64,000 nt of DNA from Actinomycetes bacterium (lineage in GTDB: Bacteria > Actinomycetota > Acidimicrobiia > Acidimicrobiales > RAAP-2): assembly GCA_021848365.1 (NCBI GenBank), contig JAJZUS010000002.1, forward strand, positions 186,001 through 250,000. The letters are read 5' to 3'. Below, piece by piece: positions 19,503 through 28,879 of the stretch (positions are counted from its first letter, which is position 1; every line of letters starts with the position of its first letter). A program made the position numbers and the translations under genes. The notes beneath the pieces were generated by a model. That model ran no database searches. It saw only the letters and a list, made by a program, of their open reading frames with translations, and was not told the DNA's origin.

Positions 19503-20752
19503 GCGTTGATCTCCTCCTGGGTCTTGAACGGGTAGTAGTTCTTCGACAGCTTGACGGCCTGTCCGCTCGGGAAGACGGTCGGCGCGTGCGCGGTGACCGA
19601 CGTGGGCAATCCGATCTCGGGACGCAGCTGCTTGAGCCCGGTGGCGTCCCAGCCCGTCGGGTGCAGGAGCTGCTGCTGCGCGCCGGGGACCGGGCAGATG
19701 TAGTTGTTGTAGTACTCGACCACGGCCTGGATGCCCGGGTCGTAGAAGTAGTCCATCAACTTCATGGCGTCGAGCGGGTTCTGCGAGTACAGGGGGATGC
19801 ACATGTTGTCGGTCCAGAGCATCAGGCCCTCCTTCGGGAACATGAGCTTCAAGTTCTTGTACTTGGAGTTCAGGTTCGCCTGGAAGATGTCACCCGAGTA
19901 GGCCTGGGACACAACGATGTCGCCGTTCTTCAGGTGCTGGATGTAGCTCTGGTCGTAGTACGAGGCCACGAGTCCGTCACTGCGCTGCTGCTGGAGCTTC
20001 TTCGCCGCCTTCGCCCAGTCGGACTCCTTCGAGGTGAACGGCTCGACCCCGATGGCGAGCAGGCCGGCGCTCCCCAGCTCGAACGGGTCCGAGAGCATGC
20101 CGATCCGGCCGGCGTACTTCTTGTTGAACAGCAGCTGGATGCTGTCGCCCGGGCTCTTCACGACCTTCTCGTTGTAGGCGACCGAGGTCCACCCCGACTG
20201 CCAGGCCATCGTGTACTTGTTGCCCGGGTCCCACGAGGGGCTCTTCACGAGTGGGCCGGCGTACTTGTTGAAGTTGGTCATGAGGGCGTGGTCGAGCGGG
20301 ACGAGCCAGCCGTTCTGGATCAAGTAGCCCAACTCGGGGTTGTTGTTCGTCATGACGACGATGTCGTAACCCGTGTACTGTCCAGCCGCCAGGGACGGTC
20401 GGATCTTCGCGTAGAACGACGCGTTGTCCTGGATCACCTCGTAGTAGTTGACCTTGATCTTGGTCAGTTGCGTGAAGTGGTTGAGCGTCAGGTGCTTGCC
20501 GTTCAGGACGTCGATGTAGAGGGGCCAGTTCGCGAAGTTGGCGACGTGGTGGAGCTTCTGCTTCTTCCACCACGACGGGGTTCCCACGTTCTTGTTCGGG
20601 AGCGTGGCGGCCCCCGCCATCCCCGGGAGGAGCAGCGACGCGCCGACTCCGGCCCCCGCCGCTCCGAGGACCGTCCGGCGCGACAGACGCTTCTGCGTCA
20701 GTCCGCGCCAGAACGCCGGATCCATGCCCTGGGGCATCGAGTTCTCTTCCAT
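19463..20752 (-). CDS. potD: Polyamine-binding protein, PotD-like, with Tat signal
   Basis: A 429-residue periplasmic-type solute-binding protein. A twin-arginine leader is seen at KRLSRRTVLGAAGAG, followed by a hydrophobic stretch and an AGA cleavage-like site. The mature region has VANFANWPLYID, GYDIVVMTNNNPELGYLI and NNYICPVPGAQQQL, typical of PotD/PotF-like proteins. It would capture putrescine, spermidine or a related amine. It starts two bases after the potA stop, so the order is potA-potD-potB-potC, not the E. coli ABCD order. Confidence 0.92.
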   Translation of the reverse strand: MEENSMPQGMDPAFWRGLTQKRLSRRTVLGAAGAGVGASLLLPGMAGAATLPNKNVGTPSWWKKQKLHHVANFANWPLYIDVLNGKHLTLNHFTQLTKIKVNYYEVIQDNASFYAKIRPSLAAGQYTGYDIVVMTNNNPELGYLIQNGWLVPLDHALMTNFNKYAGPLVKSPSWDPGNKYTMAWQSGWTSVAYNEKVVKSPGDSIQLLFNKKYAGRIGMLSDPFELGSAGLLAIGVEPFTSKESDWAKAAKKLQQQRSDGLVASYYDQSYIQHLKNGDIVVSQAYSGDIFQANLNSKYKNLKLMFPKEGLMLWTDNMCIPLYSQNPLDAMKLMDYFYDPGIQAVVEYYNNYICPVPGAQQQLLHPTGWDATGLKQLRPEIGLPTSVTAHAPTVFPSGQAVKLSKNYYPFKTQEEINAWNNLFLPIIQGA

Positions 20753-20754
20753 GG

Positions 20755-21936
20755 TTATTCCCCCTCTGTTTCTTCCAGCACCACGGCTTGCGGCATTGGC
20801 TTGACGACGAACGTGTGCTCCACCGGCCAGGTCAGGGTGACCTCCTCGCCACTGCGAGGAGCCGACTGCTGACCGATGTTCTGGGCGTAGACGGTGACGT
20901 CGACACCCACGGTGGTCTCGACGATGTACTGGTTTCCGACACCGGTGAACGACGAGACGCGGACCCGGCCCGTGAGCGAGTTGTGATTGGCCGGGACCTC
21001 CACCGCGCCCGCGGCGATCTCGATCTTCTCGGGTCGCACCCCGACCTTCACCTCACGCGCGCCCCCGAGGTCGGGGACGCGCTCCGAGGGGACGACCATC
21101 CGCGCCCCACCGGCGATGGCGACCACCGTGCGCGAGGCGTCGCTCGAGTCGATCGAACCCGCGAGGAGGTTCGAGGCGCCGAGGAACGAGGCCACGAACT
21201 CCGTCGCCGGGCTGTCGTAGACCTCCTTCGGGGTCCCCATGCCCTCGATCCGGCCGCGCCACATCACCGCGATGCGGTTGGACATCGTCATCGCCTCTTC
21301 CTGGTCGTGCGTCACGTAGAGGAACGTGATGCCGACCTGGCCCTGGATGCGCTTGAGCTCGATCTGCATCTGGCGGCGCAACTTCGCGTCGAGGGCGGAC
21401 ATCGGCTCGTCGAGGAGCAGGATCTTCGGCTGGTTGACGAGGGCGCGGGCGAGCGCGACGCGCTGCTGCTGCCCACCCGAGAGTTGGGCGGACTGGCGCT
21501 TCTCCAAGTGCGGCAGGTCGACCAATTCGAGCATCTCGCCCACGCGCCGGCGAATCTCGGACTTCTCCACCTTCGAGCGGCGGAGGCCGAAGGCGACGTT
21601 CTCGAAGACGTTCAGGTGGGGGAAGAGCGCGTAGGACTGGAAGACCGTGTTGACGTCGCGACGATAGGGCGGCAGGTTGGTGACGTCCTGACCCCCGAGG
21701 AGGATCGTCCCCATCGTGGGCTCCTCGAAGCCGCCGAGCATTCGTAGCGACGTGGTCTTGCCGCAGCCCGAGGGACCGAGCAGGCTGAAGAATTCACCAT
21801 CGTTGATCCGAAGGTTGAGGTCGTCGACCGCCTTGACGTCACTGAACGCCTTGGTGACGTGGACGAACTCCACGTCGGCCGACTCAAGGGTCGCAACGCG
21901 CGAGCGCCCTGCACCCTTCTCCGACCTATTCGCCAT
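20755..21936 (-). CDS. potA: Polyamine-type ABC transporter ATPase, PotA-like
   Basis: A 393-residue ATPase. Walker A is GPSGCGKTT, the Q-loop is in VFQSYALFPHL, the signature is LSGGQQQR, Walker B is ILLLDEPMSALD and the H-loop is VTHDQEEA. The C-terminal third is a TOBE-type regulatory domain, as in PotA and FbpC proteins. ATG 21934-21936 has GGGGGA upstream. It starts 88 bp downstream of the aldehyde dehydrogenase gene on the same strand, so the dehydrogenase, transporter and ald could form one operon. Confidence 0.95.
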   Translation of the reverse strand: MANRSEKGAGRSRVATLESADVEFVHVTKAFSDVKAVDDLNLRINDGEFFSLLGPSGCGKTTSLRMLGGFEEPTMGTILLGGQDVTNLPPYRRDVNTVFQSYALFPHLNVFENVAFGLRRSKVEKSEIRRRVGEMLELVDLPHLEKRQSAQLSGGQQQRVALARALVNQPKILLLDEPMSALDAKLRRQMQIELKRIQGQVGITFLYVTHDQEEAMTMSNRIAVMWRGRIEGMGTPKEVYDSPATEFVASFLGASNLLAGSIDSSDASRTVVAIAGGARMVVPSERVPDLGGAREVKVGVRPEKIEIAAGAVEVPANHNSLTGRVRVSSFTGVGNQYIVETTVGVDVTVYAQNIGQQSAPRSGEEVTLTWPVEHTFVVKPMPQAVVLEETEGE

Positions 21937-22024
21937 GTCTTTCCCCCGACTCGCCGCCGGACTCCGCCCGACGCGCTTTTCACCCCTACGTACCTAGCAT
22001 TCCCCGTCGCCGAGGAGGTGTCGC

Positions 22025-23452
22025 CTACGCCTCGATGTTGTGCATCACGTGCTTGATGCGCGTGTAGTCCTCGAATCCGTACATCGACAGGTCCTTACCG
22101 TAGCCCGACTTCTTGAAGCCGCCGTGTGGCATCTCCGCCACGATCGGAATGTGAGTGTTCACCCACACCGCGCCGAAGTCGAGGTCCCGCGACAGGCGCA
22201 TCGCCCGGCCGTGGTCCTTGGTCCAGACGGAGGACGCGAGGCCGTAGTCGACACTGTTCGCGTAGGCGACGGCCTGCTCCTCGTCGTCGAACTTCTGAAC
22301 CGTGATCACTGGCCCGAAGATCTCGTTCTGGATCATCTCGTCGTCCTGGTGCAGTCCCGCGACGACCGTCGGGGCGACGAAGTAACCGGTGTCGCCGACG
22401 CGGGAGCCGCCCGCGGCGATCGAGGCGTGAGCGGGAACCCGCTCGAGGAAGCCCGTCACCCGTGACAGCTGGTTCACGTTGTTCACGGGTCCAAAGAGCG
22501 CGTCGGCGTTGTCCGGCATGCCCACAACGGTGCTGTTCGCGACCGCCGACATGGCGTCGACGAAGTCGTTGTAGACGCCGGACTGGACGAGGACCCGCGT
22601 CGCCGCAGTGCAGTCCTGGCCCGCGTTGAAGTAGCCGGCCACTGCGATGCCCTCGACCGCGGCCTGGAGGTCGACGTCGTTGAACACCACAACCGGTGCC
22701 TTGCCGCCCAGCTCGAGGTGGGCGCGCTTCAGGGTCTTCGCCGCGGAGGTGGCGACCTCCATACCGGCGCGCACCGAGCCGGTCACCGAGACCATCGCGG
22801 GCGTCGGGTGCTCGACGAGGGCGCGGCCGGTGTCGCGGTCACCGCAGACGACGTTGAAGACACCCGCCGGCAGGACCTGCGCCATCAACTCCGCCATCTT
22901 GAGCGTCGACGCCGGCGTCGAGTCTCCGGGCTTCAAGACCATCGTGTTGCCCGCGGCGATGGCCGGGGCCCACTTCCACACGGCCATCATCATCGGGTAG
23001 TTCCACGGCGTCACCGCCCCGCACACGCCGATGGGCTCACGTCGCACGTAGCTCGTCATCCCGGCCATGTACTCCGCGGCGCTGCGGCCCTCGAGCAGGC
23101 GAGCCGCCCCCGCGAAGAAGCGGATCTGGTCGACCATCGGAGGGATCTCCTCGCTGTGGGTCAGCGAGATGATCTTGCCGGTGTTCTCGACCTCGAGCGC
23201 GACGAGCTCGTCGGCGTGCTGTTCGATCACATCGGCGACTCGGTAGAGCGCGAGACTGCGCTGGCTCGGGGTCGTGCGCTTCCAGGACTGGAACGCCTGC
23301 GCCGCGACACCGATGGCGAAGTCGACGTCGGACGCGTCGGAGACCGGCATCTCGGCGAAGACCTGACCGGTCGCCGGGTTGATCAGCTCCGCGTACTTGC
23401 CGCTCTTCGGGGCCACGTACTCGCCCCCCACAAAGTTCGCCAACCGACTCAT
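22025..23452 (-). CDS. Aminobutyraldehyde dehydrogenase-like ALDH
   Basis: A 475-residue NAD-dependent ALDH. The cofactor site includes [19 protein letters not shown], the base Glu lies in [13 protein letters not shown], and the nucleophile Cys is in [14 protein letters not shown]. The AGQDCTA context is characteristic of PatD/YdcW gamma-aminobutyraldehyde dehydrogenases. It would oxidise the aldehyde made by the nearby putrescine-type aminotransferase to GABA. ATG 23450-23452 follows a perfect AAGGAGG site; the longer frame upstream covers the promoter region and is not used. It is divergent from the Lrp-type regulator. Confidence 0.92.
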   Translation of the reverse strand: MSRLANFVGGEYVAPKSGKYAELINPATGQVFAEMPVSDASDVDFAIGVAAQAFQSWKRTTPSQRSLALYRVADVIEQHADELVALEVENTGKIISLTHSEEIPPMVDQIRFFAGAARLLEGRSAAEYMAGMTSYVRREPIGVCGAVTPWNYPMMMAVWKWAPAIAAGNTMVLKPGDSTPASTLKMAELMAQVLPAGVFNVVCGDRDTGRALVEHPTPAMVSVTGSVRAGMEVATSAAKTLKRAHLELGGKAPVVVFNDVDLQAAVEGIAVAGYFNAGQDCTAATRVLVQSGVYNDFVDAMSAVANSTVVGMPDNADALFGPVNNVNQLSRVTGFLERVPAHASIAAGGSRVGDTGYFVAPTVVAGLHQDDEMIQNEIFGPVITVQKFDDEEQAVAYANSVDYGLASSVWTKDHGRAMRLSRDLDFGAVWVNTHIPIVAEMPHGGFKKSGYGKDLSMYGFEDYTRIKHVMHNIEA

Positions 23453-23651
23453 ACACCCCTCCTTGGTCGGGTCCGCGACCCGATGACACTCCGTCACTCT
23501 GCCAGACGCGAACACCCCCTCGCAAACCATACGACTGCGAATATCTGCGTGTTCAGAAGTGTCACGACGCAATCCGTCACGAAAGTGCGCTATGCTGAGT
23601 CAATCCGCAGCCCGGGGGGAGTTTTGCGTAACCCCTGGGTGGGAGCATCCA
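23453..23651. promoter_or_regulatory. Divergent control region of the polyamine locus
   Basis: This 199-bp spacer separates the ALDH gene from the Lrp/AsnC regulator. A plus-strand TATGCT (23591-23596) could be the -10 box for the regulator. Two GTCACGA copies, at 23561-23567 and 23576-23582, are in direct orientation 15 bp apart and are candidate regulator sites. The remaining sequence is AT-richer than the surrounding genes. Confidence 0.5.
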
Positions 23652-24173
23652 ATGCCAGCCACCTCACCTAAGCGTCAGCGAGCGAAGTCCTCCGAGAGGG
23701 CCCGTCTGGAAGTCCTTCCGACGCCCAACGGCCTCGACGACATCGATCGCGAGATCATCTCGCTCCTCCAGCTCGACGGACGTCGGGCCTACGGCGCCAT
23801 CGCCCAGGAGGTCGGGCTCTCGGAGGCCGGCGTGCGTCGCCGGGTCCAGCGCCTGCGCGACCAGGGCGTCATGCAGATCGTGGCAATCACGGATCCGCTC
23901 CAGCTCGGATTCGGTCGAGAGGCCCTCGTCGGCATCCGCGTGCACGGTGACGTGCGACGGGTGGCGGACCAGGTGGCGGCGATCGAGGAGGCCAACTACG
24001 TCGTCATGACGGCCGGCAGCTTCGACATCATCGCCGAGGTCATCGCCGTCGATGACGACGCCCTCGTCCATCTTCTCAACGACGCGATCCGATCGATCCC
24101 CGGGGTGACCGAGGTCGAGACGTTCGTCTATCTCAAGCTCTCCAAGCAGACCTACACATGGGGGACCAAGTGA
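23652..24173 (+). CDS. Lrp/AsnC-family regulator
   Basis: A 173-residue regulator with a short basic N-terminus, then the HTH as LDDIDREIISLLQLDGRRAY and SEAGVRRRVQRLRDQGV. The RAM ligand domain follows, with NYVVMTAGSFDIIAEV. ATG 23652 has GGGAG seven bases upstream; in-frame codons back to 23559 are not needed. It heads the plus-strand operon of aminotransferase and FAD oxidase and lies divergent to the ALDH and transporter genes, so it most likely controls polyamine uptake and breakdown, perhaps with an amine or amino acid as ligand. Confidence 0.92.
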   Translation: MPATSPKRQRAKSSERARLEVLPTPNGLDDIDREIISLLQLDGRRAYGAIAQEVGLSEAGVRRRVQRLRDQGVMQIVAITDPLQLGFGREALVGIRVHGDVRRVADQVAAIEEANYVVMTAGSFDIIAEVIAVDDDALVHLLNDAIRSIPGVTEVETFVYLKLSKQTYTWGTK

Positions 24174-25591
24174 CCATCAATGAAGTCATCACCGACGGCA
24201 TCGCCGTCGCGGACTCTAAACAGCCCAGCCACGCCTTCTCCGAGAGGGCCCGTCGCAACCTCTGGCTCCAGATGTCGCGTATGGGCGCCTACTCGGAGAC
24301 CAACGAGGTGCCGATCATGGTGCGGGGCGAGGGGACCCGCGTCTATGACGCCAACGGCCGCGAGTACTTCGACGGCCTCTCGGGGCTCTTCACCAACTCC
24401 CTCGGACACGGCCGGGCGGACATCGCCCAGGCCGCGGCCGAGCAGATGACCGAGCTGGGCTTCTTCCCGCTGTGGACCTACGCCCACCCGCGCGCGATCG
24501 AGCTCGCGGAGAAGATCGCGAGCCTCGCGCCCGGCGACCTCAACCGCGTCTTCTTCACCACCGGAGGTGGCGAGGCCGTCGAGAGTGCCTGGAAGCTCGC
24601 GCGCCAGTACCACCGACTCCGTGGCGAGATGGACCGCTACAAGGTCATCAGTCGCGACATCGCCTACCACGGGACGACTCTCGGAGCCCTCACGATCACC
24701 TCGCTCGAGGGCTACCGCAAGCCGTTCGAGCCACTGGTCCCCGGAGCCGTCAAGGTCCCGCCGACCAACTTCTACCGAGCACCCCAGCACGCTGACGACG
24801 TGGCGGCGTTCGGACTGTGGTCGGCCCAGCAGATCGAGGAAGCCATCCTCCGCGAGGGCCCCGAGACCGTGGCCGCGATCTTCCTGGAGCCCGTCCAGAA
24901 CGCGGGCGGGTGCTTCACGCCGCCACCCGGGTACTGGCAGCAGGTGCGCGAGATCTGCAACAAGTACGGCGTCCTGCTCGTCTCCGACGAGGTGATCTGC
25001 GCCTTCGGCCGCATCGGCACCTGGTTCGGTGGCCAGAAGTACGACTACGTGCCCGACATCATCACGACGGCCAAGGGCATCACGGCGGGCTACTCGCCTC
25101 TCGGTGCGATGATCGTCTCCGACCGGATCGCCGAGCCGTTCCAGCACGACGACACCGCCTTCATGCACGGCTTCACCTGGGCCGGTCACCCGGTCTCGTG
25201 CGCCGTGGCCCTCAAGACCATCGACATCATCGAGAGTGAGGGCGTGCTCGAGAACGTCAACGCTAACCAGGACTACTTCCACGACCAGCTGCTGAAGTTG
25301 AAGGACATCCCGATCGTCGGCGACGTGCGCGGCACCGGCTACTTCTGGGGCGTCGAACTCGTGAAGGATCAGGAGAGCAAGGACACCTGGGGCGGTGACG
25401 AGGCGGAGCGGCTGCTGCGCGGTTACGTCTCCCCCGAGATGTTCCGGCGCGGGCTCATCTGCCGCTCGGACGACCGGGGCGATCCGGTCGTGCAGCTGGC
25501 GCCGCCGCTCATCTCGACGCGCGAGGACATCGACTTCATGGTCGGCACCCTGCGCGAGGTGTTCACCGGAGCCGCTCAGATCAGCCACTGA
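24170..25591 (+). CDS. Class-III aminotransferase, putrescine/diamine type
   Basis: A 473-residue PLP enzyme. FFTTGGGEAVESAWKLARQY, the aspartate in LLVSDEVICAFGRIG, and the PLP lysine in ITTAKGITAGYSPLGAMI are as in omega-aminotransferases of the SpuC/pyruvate-dependent kind. GTG 24170 overlaps the regulator stop as GTGA with GGGGGA upstream and is preferred over ATG 24158. It probably transaminates putrescine or a related omega-amine to an aminoaldehyde with pyruvate as acceptor, feeding the ALDH at 22-23 kb. Exact substrate is inferred from context. Confidence 0.9.
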   Translation: MTINEVITDGIAVADSKQPSHAFSERARRNLWLQMSRMGAYSETNEVPIMVRGEGTRVYDANGREYFDGLSGLFTNSLGHGRADIAQAAAEQMTELGFFPLWTYAHPRAIELAEKIASLAPGDLNRVFFTTGGGEAVESAWKLARQYHRLRGEMDRYKVISRDIAYHGTTLGALTITSLEGYRKPFEPLVPGAVKVPPTNFYRAPQHADDVAAFGLWSAQQIEEAILREGPETVAAIFLEPVQNAGGCFTPPPGYWQQVREICNKYGVLLVSDEVICAFGRIGTWFGGQKYDYVPDIITTAKGITAGYSPLGAMIVSDRIAEPFQHDDTAFMHGFTWAGHPVSCAVALKTIDIIESEGVLENVNANQDYFHDQLLKLKDIPIVGDVRGTGYFWGVELVKDQESKDTWGGDEAERLLRGYVSPEMFRRGLICRSDDRGDPVVQLAPPLISTREDIDFMVGTLREVFTGAAQISH

Positions 25592-26958
25592 TGGACCCCG
25601 CGGCCTCGCTGTGGTGGTCGACGCTCGACAGGGCGGGGACGTCACGCCCCGCCCTGCAGCGTCACCTGGACGTCGACGTCGCGATCGTCGGCGGTGGATT
25701 TAGCGGCCTGTGGACGGCTCGTGAACTGCGCCGGCGAGCTCCCGACGCCCGCATCGTCGTCATCGAGCAGGCGGTGTGCGGTTTCGGCGCCTCGGGACGC
25801 AATGGCGGATGGGCCTCGGCCCTCTACCCCCTCGAGGACGCGGCCGTCACGGATCGTCACGGTGCCGACACGCAACACCACCTCCAGAGGGTGCTGCGCG
25901 ACGCCGTGCGCGACCTGGGCGCCGCCCTCGACGAGGACGGCATCGACGCCCATTTCCACCAGGGCGGCACACTGACCTTCGCCCGGAGCGATCTGCAGAG
26001 AGAGCGACTGCAGGCCGCGGCGCGCGAATCCGACGACCACGAGTGGCTCGACGAGCACGAGGCGCGCGAGCGCGCCCGGGTGAGCGAACTACGGGGTGCC
26101 CTGTACACGCCCCACTGCGCGCGCGTGCACCCCGCACGACTGGTGACCGGACTGGCGGACGCCGTCGAGCGCCTCGGGGTCCAGATCGTCGAGAACACGA
26201 AGGTCCTTCGCATCCTGCCCGCTCGGGCGGGACGACGAGCCACCGTCGTCACCGTGGGCGGGACCGTTCACGCCGACGTCGTCGTGCGCGCGACGGAGGG
26301 GTTTACCCCCGGCCTGCCCGGGGAGCGACGCACCGTCGCTCCCCTCTACTCGCTCATGATCGCCACCGAGCCCCTCTCCGAGGCGTTCTGGGAGGCCACG
26401 GGCTTCGACGGCCGGGAGACCTTCACCGACGGACGTCACCTCCTCATCTACGGCCAGCGCACCGCCGACGACCGCATCGCCTTCGGTGGTCGAGGGGCGC
26501 CCTACCACTTCGGGTCGACGGTCGAGCCACGCTTCGACGCCGACGACGGCGTGTTCGATCTGCTCGAGCGGACCCTCCGAGAGCTCTTCCCCCACCTCGA
26601 GGGATCCATCACGCACCGCTGGGGAGGCCCGCTCGCGATGCCGCGCGACCTCGAGCCGACCGTGACCGTCGACCACGCGACTGGCCTGGCGGCACTCGGT
26701 GGCTACACGGGGGACGGCGTCGTGCTCACCCGCGTCGCCGCGACGGCCCTGGCCGACTTGCTGAGCGACCCCGGGCGGACGACCGACTTCACCACCCTGC
26801 CCTTCGTGCACCACGTGAGCCGACGGTGGGAGCCCGAGCCGTTCCGCTGGCTCGGCATCAACGTCGGCCTCGGCCTCGCGACCTGGTCCGATCACTACGA
26901 GCGGCGCACCGGTCGCCCCTCGCGAGCGACCGCGTGGCTCGAGAGGCTCCTGGGCTGA
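25591..26958 (+). CDS. FAD-dependent amine oxidase, PuuB-like (DAO family)
   Basis: A 455-residue flavoprotein. The dinucleotide-binding motif DVAIVGGGFSGLWTARELRR is near the N-terminus and GFGASGRNGGWAS is the DAO/PuuB-type flavin segment. GGYTGDGVVLTRVAA closes the FAD site. These are typical of gamma-glutamylputrescine oxidase-like enzymes. The ATG overlaps the aminotransferase TGA as TGATG. No PuuA-type gamma-glutamylputrescine synthetase is in this window, so the substrate may be a free amine. The gene ends directly against the convergent secreted protein. Confidence 0.87.
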   Translation: MDPAASLWWSTLDRAGTSRPALQRHLDVDVAIVGGGFSGLWTARELRRRAPDARIVVIEQAVCGFGASGRNGGWASALYPLEDAAVTDRHGADTQHHLQRVLRDAVRDLGAALDEDGIDAHFHQGGTLTFARSDLQRERLQAAARESDDHEWLDEHEARERARVSELRGALYTPHCARVHPARLVTGLADAVERLGVQIVENTKVLRILPARAGRRATVVTVGGTVHADVVVRATEGFTPGLPGERRTVAPLYSLMIATEPLSEAFWEATGFDGRETFTDGRHLLIYGQRTADDRIAFGGRGAPYHFGSTVEPRFDADDGVFDLLERTLRELFPHLEGSITHRWGGPLAMPRDLEPTVTVDHATGLAALGGYTGDGVVLTRVAATALADLLSDPGRTTDFTTLPFVHHVSRRWEPEPFRWLGINVGLGLATWSDHYERRTGRPSRATAWLERLLG

Positions 26959-27807
26959 TCAGCGCAGGCTGACGGGATTCGCCGTCGACCCCGTCGGAGC
27001 GGCGGGGGTCGACCCTCCGGGGCTCGGGATGACGAGCGAGCCGCCGAGCGACGGTAGCGACAGGCCGCCGAGGATCTTGCCGAGCTGGCTCCCCGTGATG
27101 GGCCGCACCTGCCCCGCGGGGGGCGCCGTCACGTGCACCGGCCGGTTGTAGGAGGTCACCGTCATCGAGATCGTCATGGTGGAGGAGCGCGTCGTCGTCG
27201 TGAGGGTCCCTCCCGTCAACTCGCCCTGCGATCCCACCGACAGCGCGAGGGTGACGGCCGAGCCGGCGGGCACGCTGAGTGGGAAGGCTGCCGGAGCGTG
27301 GTAGTGCGAGTGGGCCCAGTGGAACGTGTACGTAGTGATTCCGTTGGCGGTCGACACCGTGCGCGAGTCGTAGGCACTGATCAGGGCGATGTCGGGTTTG
27401 GTCATCTCCAGGGCGATGCCGTAGAGACCGATCCGGGGCGACGGCACGCTCACCCACGGGGCGCCGACCACGGACGCGAGGTTCCCGATGCCCAAGTAGG
27501 TGTGGCCGTTCACCATGCGCAGGTCCGCCGACACCGACGAGAACGCGAGGGGGATCTGGACCTGGGCCTCGAGCGCTCCGGTCGAGAAGTCCACCGCGAC
27601 GGTTCCGGATACCGCTGATCCCGCCGCGGTGCTCGCGGTGAGGTCGATCGTCGCCGTCGTCGGGGGGTAGCCGTTCAGTGCCAGCGCGTCCGCGCCGGAC
27701 GAGCCCGGGACGGACGAGTCGGTGGCCGCGATGACGACTCCCGTCACCGTGAGTCCGAGGGCGACCACGGCGAGAGCCGCCGCGGCGAGGCGAGGGGTGG
27801 GGGCCAT
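26959..27807 (-). CDS. Secreted or membrane-anchored protein of unknown function
   Basis: A 282-residue protein with an N-terminal signal or anchor (LAAAALAVVALGLTVTGVVI). The mature part is beta-rich and Ser/Thr-rich with NGHTYLGIGNLASVVGAPWV. The wording resembles the LppX/LprG-like lipid-binding fold of actinobacteria, but no lipobox Cys is present, so I assign no function. The C-terminus is low-complexity (Pro/Gly/Ser). Its stop abuts that of the convergent FAD oxidase. Confidence 0.75.
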   Translation of the reverse strand: MAPTPRLAAAALAVVALGLTVTGVVIAATDSSVPGSSGADALALNGYPPTTATIDLTASTAAGSAVSGTVAVDFSTGALEAQVQIPLAFSSVSADLRMVNGHTYLGIGNLASVVGAPWVSVPSPRIGLYGIALEMTKPDIALISAYDSRTVSTANGITTYTFHWAHSHYHAPAAFPLSVPAGSAVTLALSVGSQGELTGGTLTTTTRSSTMTISMTVTSYNRPVHVTAPPAGQVRPITGSQLGKILGGLSLPSLGGSLVIPSPGGSTPAAPTGSTANPVSLR

Positions 27808-27843
27808 GCGGCCACCCTATCGGGGGGCTCGACCGACGGGCCC

Positions 27844-28818
27844 TCAGCCCTCGGAGAGGAGCTCGATGAGCAGTTCGCGGGCGATGTTGCGGCCGCTCGC
27901 GATGAAGCCGACCAGCGAGTCGTCGGCCGCGACCAGGCCCTCGGCGATGGCGGCGAGCGGCGTCGCGCCCGAGCCCTCGAGGACGAGTCCCGTCGCCTCG
28001 GCCGCGCGGCGCACTCCGCGGCGGATGGACGGCTCCGGGACGAGCACCAGCGGGACCCCGGAACTCTCGATGATCTCGTTGGTGATCGAGTCCTCGTCGC
28101 CGCCACCGGCGAGTCCGTCGGCGATCGTCGGGTGGTGGACGACCTGCGACATCGGAACGCCCCGCAGCACGTGGTACAGGGCGCAACTCTCCTCCGGCTG
28201 CACCCCCGTGAGGACGACGCCCTCGCGCCCGTGCCGGGCGCGAGCGAGGATGACCCCCGACATCAGCCCACCACCCCCGACGGGGACGACCAGGTGCTCG
28301 ATCTCGGGCGCCTGGGAGATCAGCTCGTCGAAGACCGTCGCCTGCCCGGCGATGACGTGGGGGTCGTTGAACGGTGAGATGTAGTGGATCGACCGCTCTG
28401 ACGCCAGCGCCTTCGCGTGGGCCTGGGCCTCGTCGTAAGAGGAGCCGATCTGGATGAGCTCGATGCCGTAGGCGAGGAGCTTCTTCACCTTGGCCGCCGA
28501 CGCGTTGGCCGGCACCACGACGGTCGCCGGGACGCCGAGCTGGGTTGCGGCGTGGGCGATGCCCAGTCCGTGGTTGCCCGCGGAGGAGGTGATGACAGCC
28601 CCCGTCGGGTCCTCCCGGTGGGCGGCCGACACGGCCGCCAAGCCCCCCCGGACCTTGAACGATCCCGTGACCTGCAGGCTCTCGAGCTTCGCGATGACCC
28701 GTCGACCGTCGAGCCGGAGCGAGACGGTGGGCGTCGGCGCGAGGTGCGAGGCCACGACGGCGCGCGCGGCCTCCATCTGCTCCGCCGTCGGCGGAGGTAC
28801 GGAGGGGAGGGTGCTCAC
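27844..28818 (-). CDS. Threonine/serine dehydratase-like PLP enzyme
   Basis: A 324-residue fold-type II PLP enzyme. The PLP lysine is in VTGSFKVRGGLAAVS, SSAGNHGLGIAHAA holds the substrate loop, and VPVGGGGLMSGV binds the phosphate. It lacks a C-terminal ACT domain, so it resembles a catabolic threonine dehydratase or serine racemase more than biosynthetic IlvA. The start is GTG 28816-28818, supported by TAGGCT seven bases upstream. It is divergent from the CadD-like gene. Confidence 0.88.
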   Translation of the reverse strand: MSTLPSVPPPTAEQMEAARAVVASHLAPTPTVSLRLDGRRVIAKLESLQVTGSFKVRGGLAAVSAAHREDPTGAVITSSAGNHGLGIAHAATQLGVPATVVVPANASAAKVKKLLAYGIELIQIGSSYDEAQAHAKALASERSIHYISPFNDPHVIAGQATVFDELISQAPEIEHLVVPVGGGGLMSGVILARARHGREGVVLTGVQPEESCALYHVLRGVPMSQVVHHPTIADGLAGGGDEDSITNEIIESSGVPLVLVPEPSIRRGVRRAAEATGLVLEGSGATPLAAIAEGLVAADDSLVGFIASGRNIARELLIELLSEG

Positions 28819-28825
28819 CCGTGCG

Positions 28826-28831
28826 AGCCTA
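28826..28831 (-). promoter_or_regulatory. Putative -10 box, leaderless dehydratase gene
   Basis: On the minus strand TAGGCT is followed by seven bases and the GTG start at 28818. Confidence 0.45.
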
Positions 28832-28866
28832 CCTGGTCCTCCCCGCTCGACCTGGTCGGCGGTGGA

Positions 28867-28872
28867 TAACCT
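28867..28872 (+). promoter_or_regulatory. Putative -10 box, leaderless CadD-like gene
   Basis: TAACCT is followed by seven bases and the GTG start at 28880. Confidence 0.4.
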
Positions 28873-28879
28873 GCGGCCG

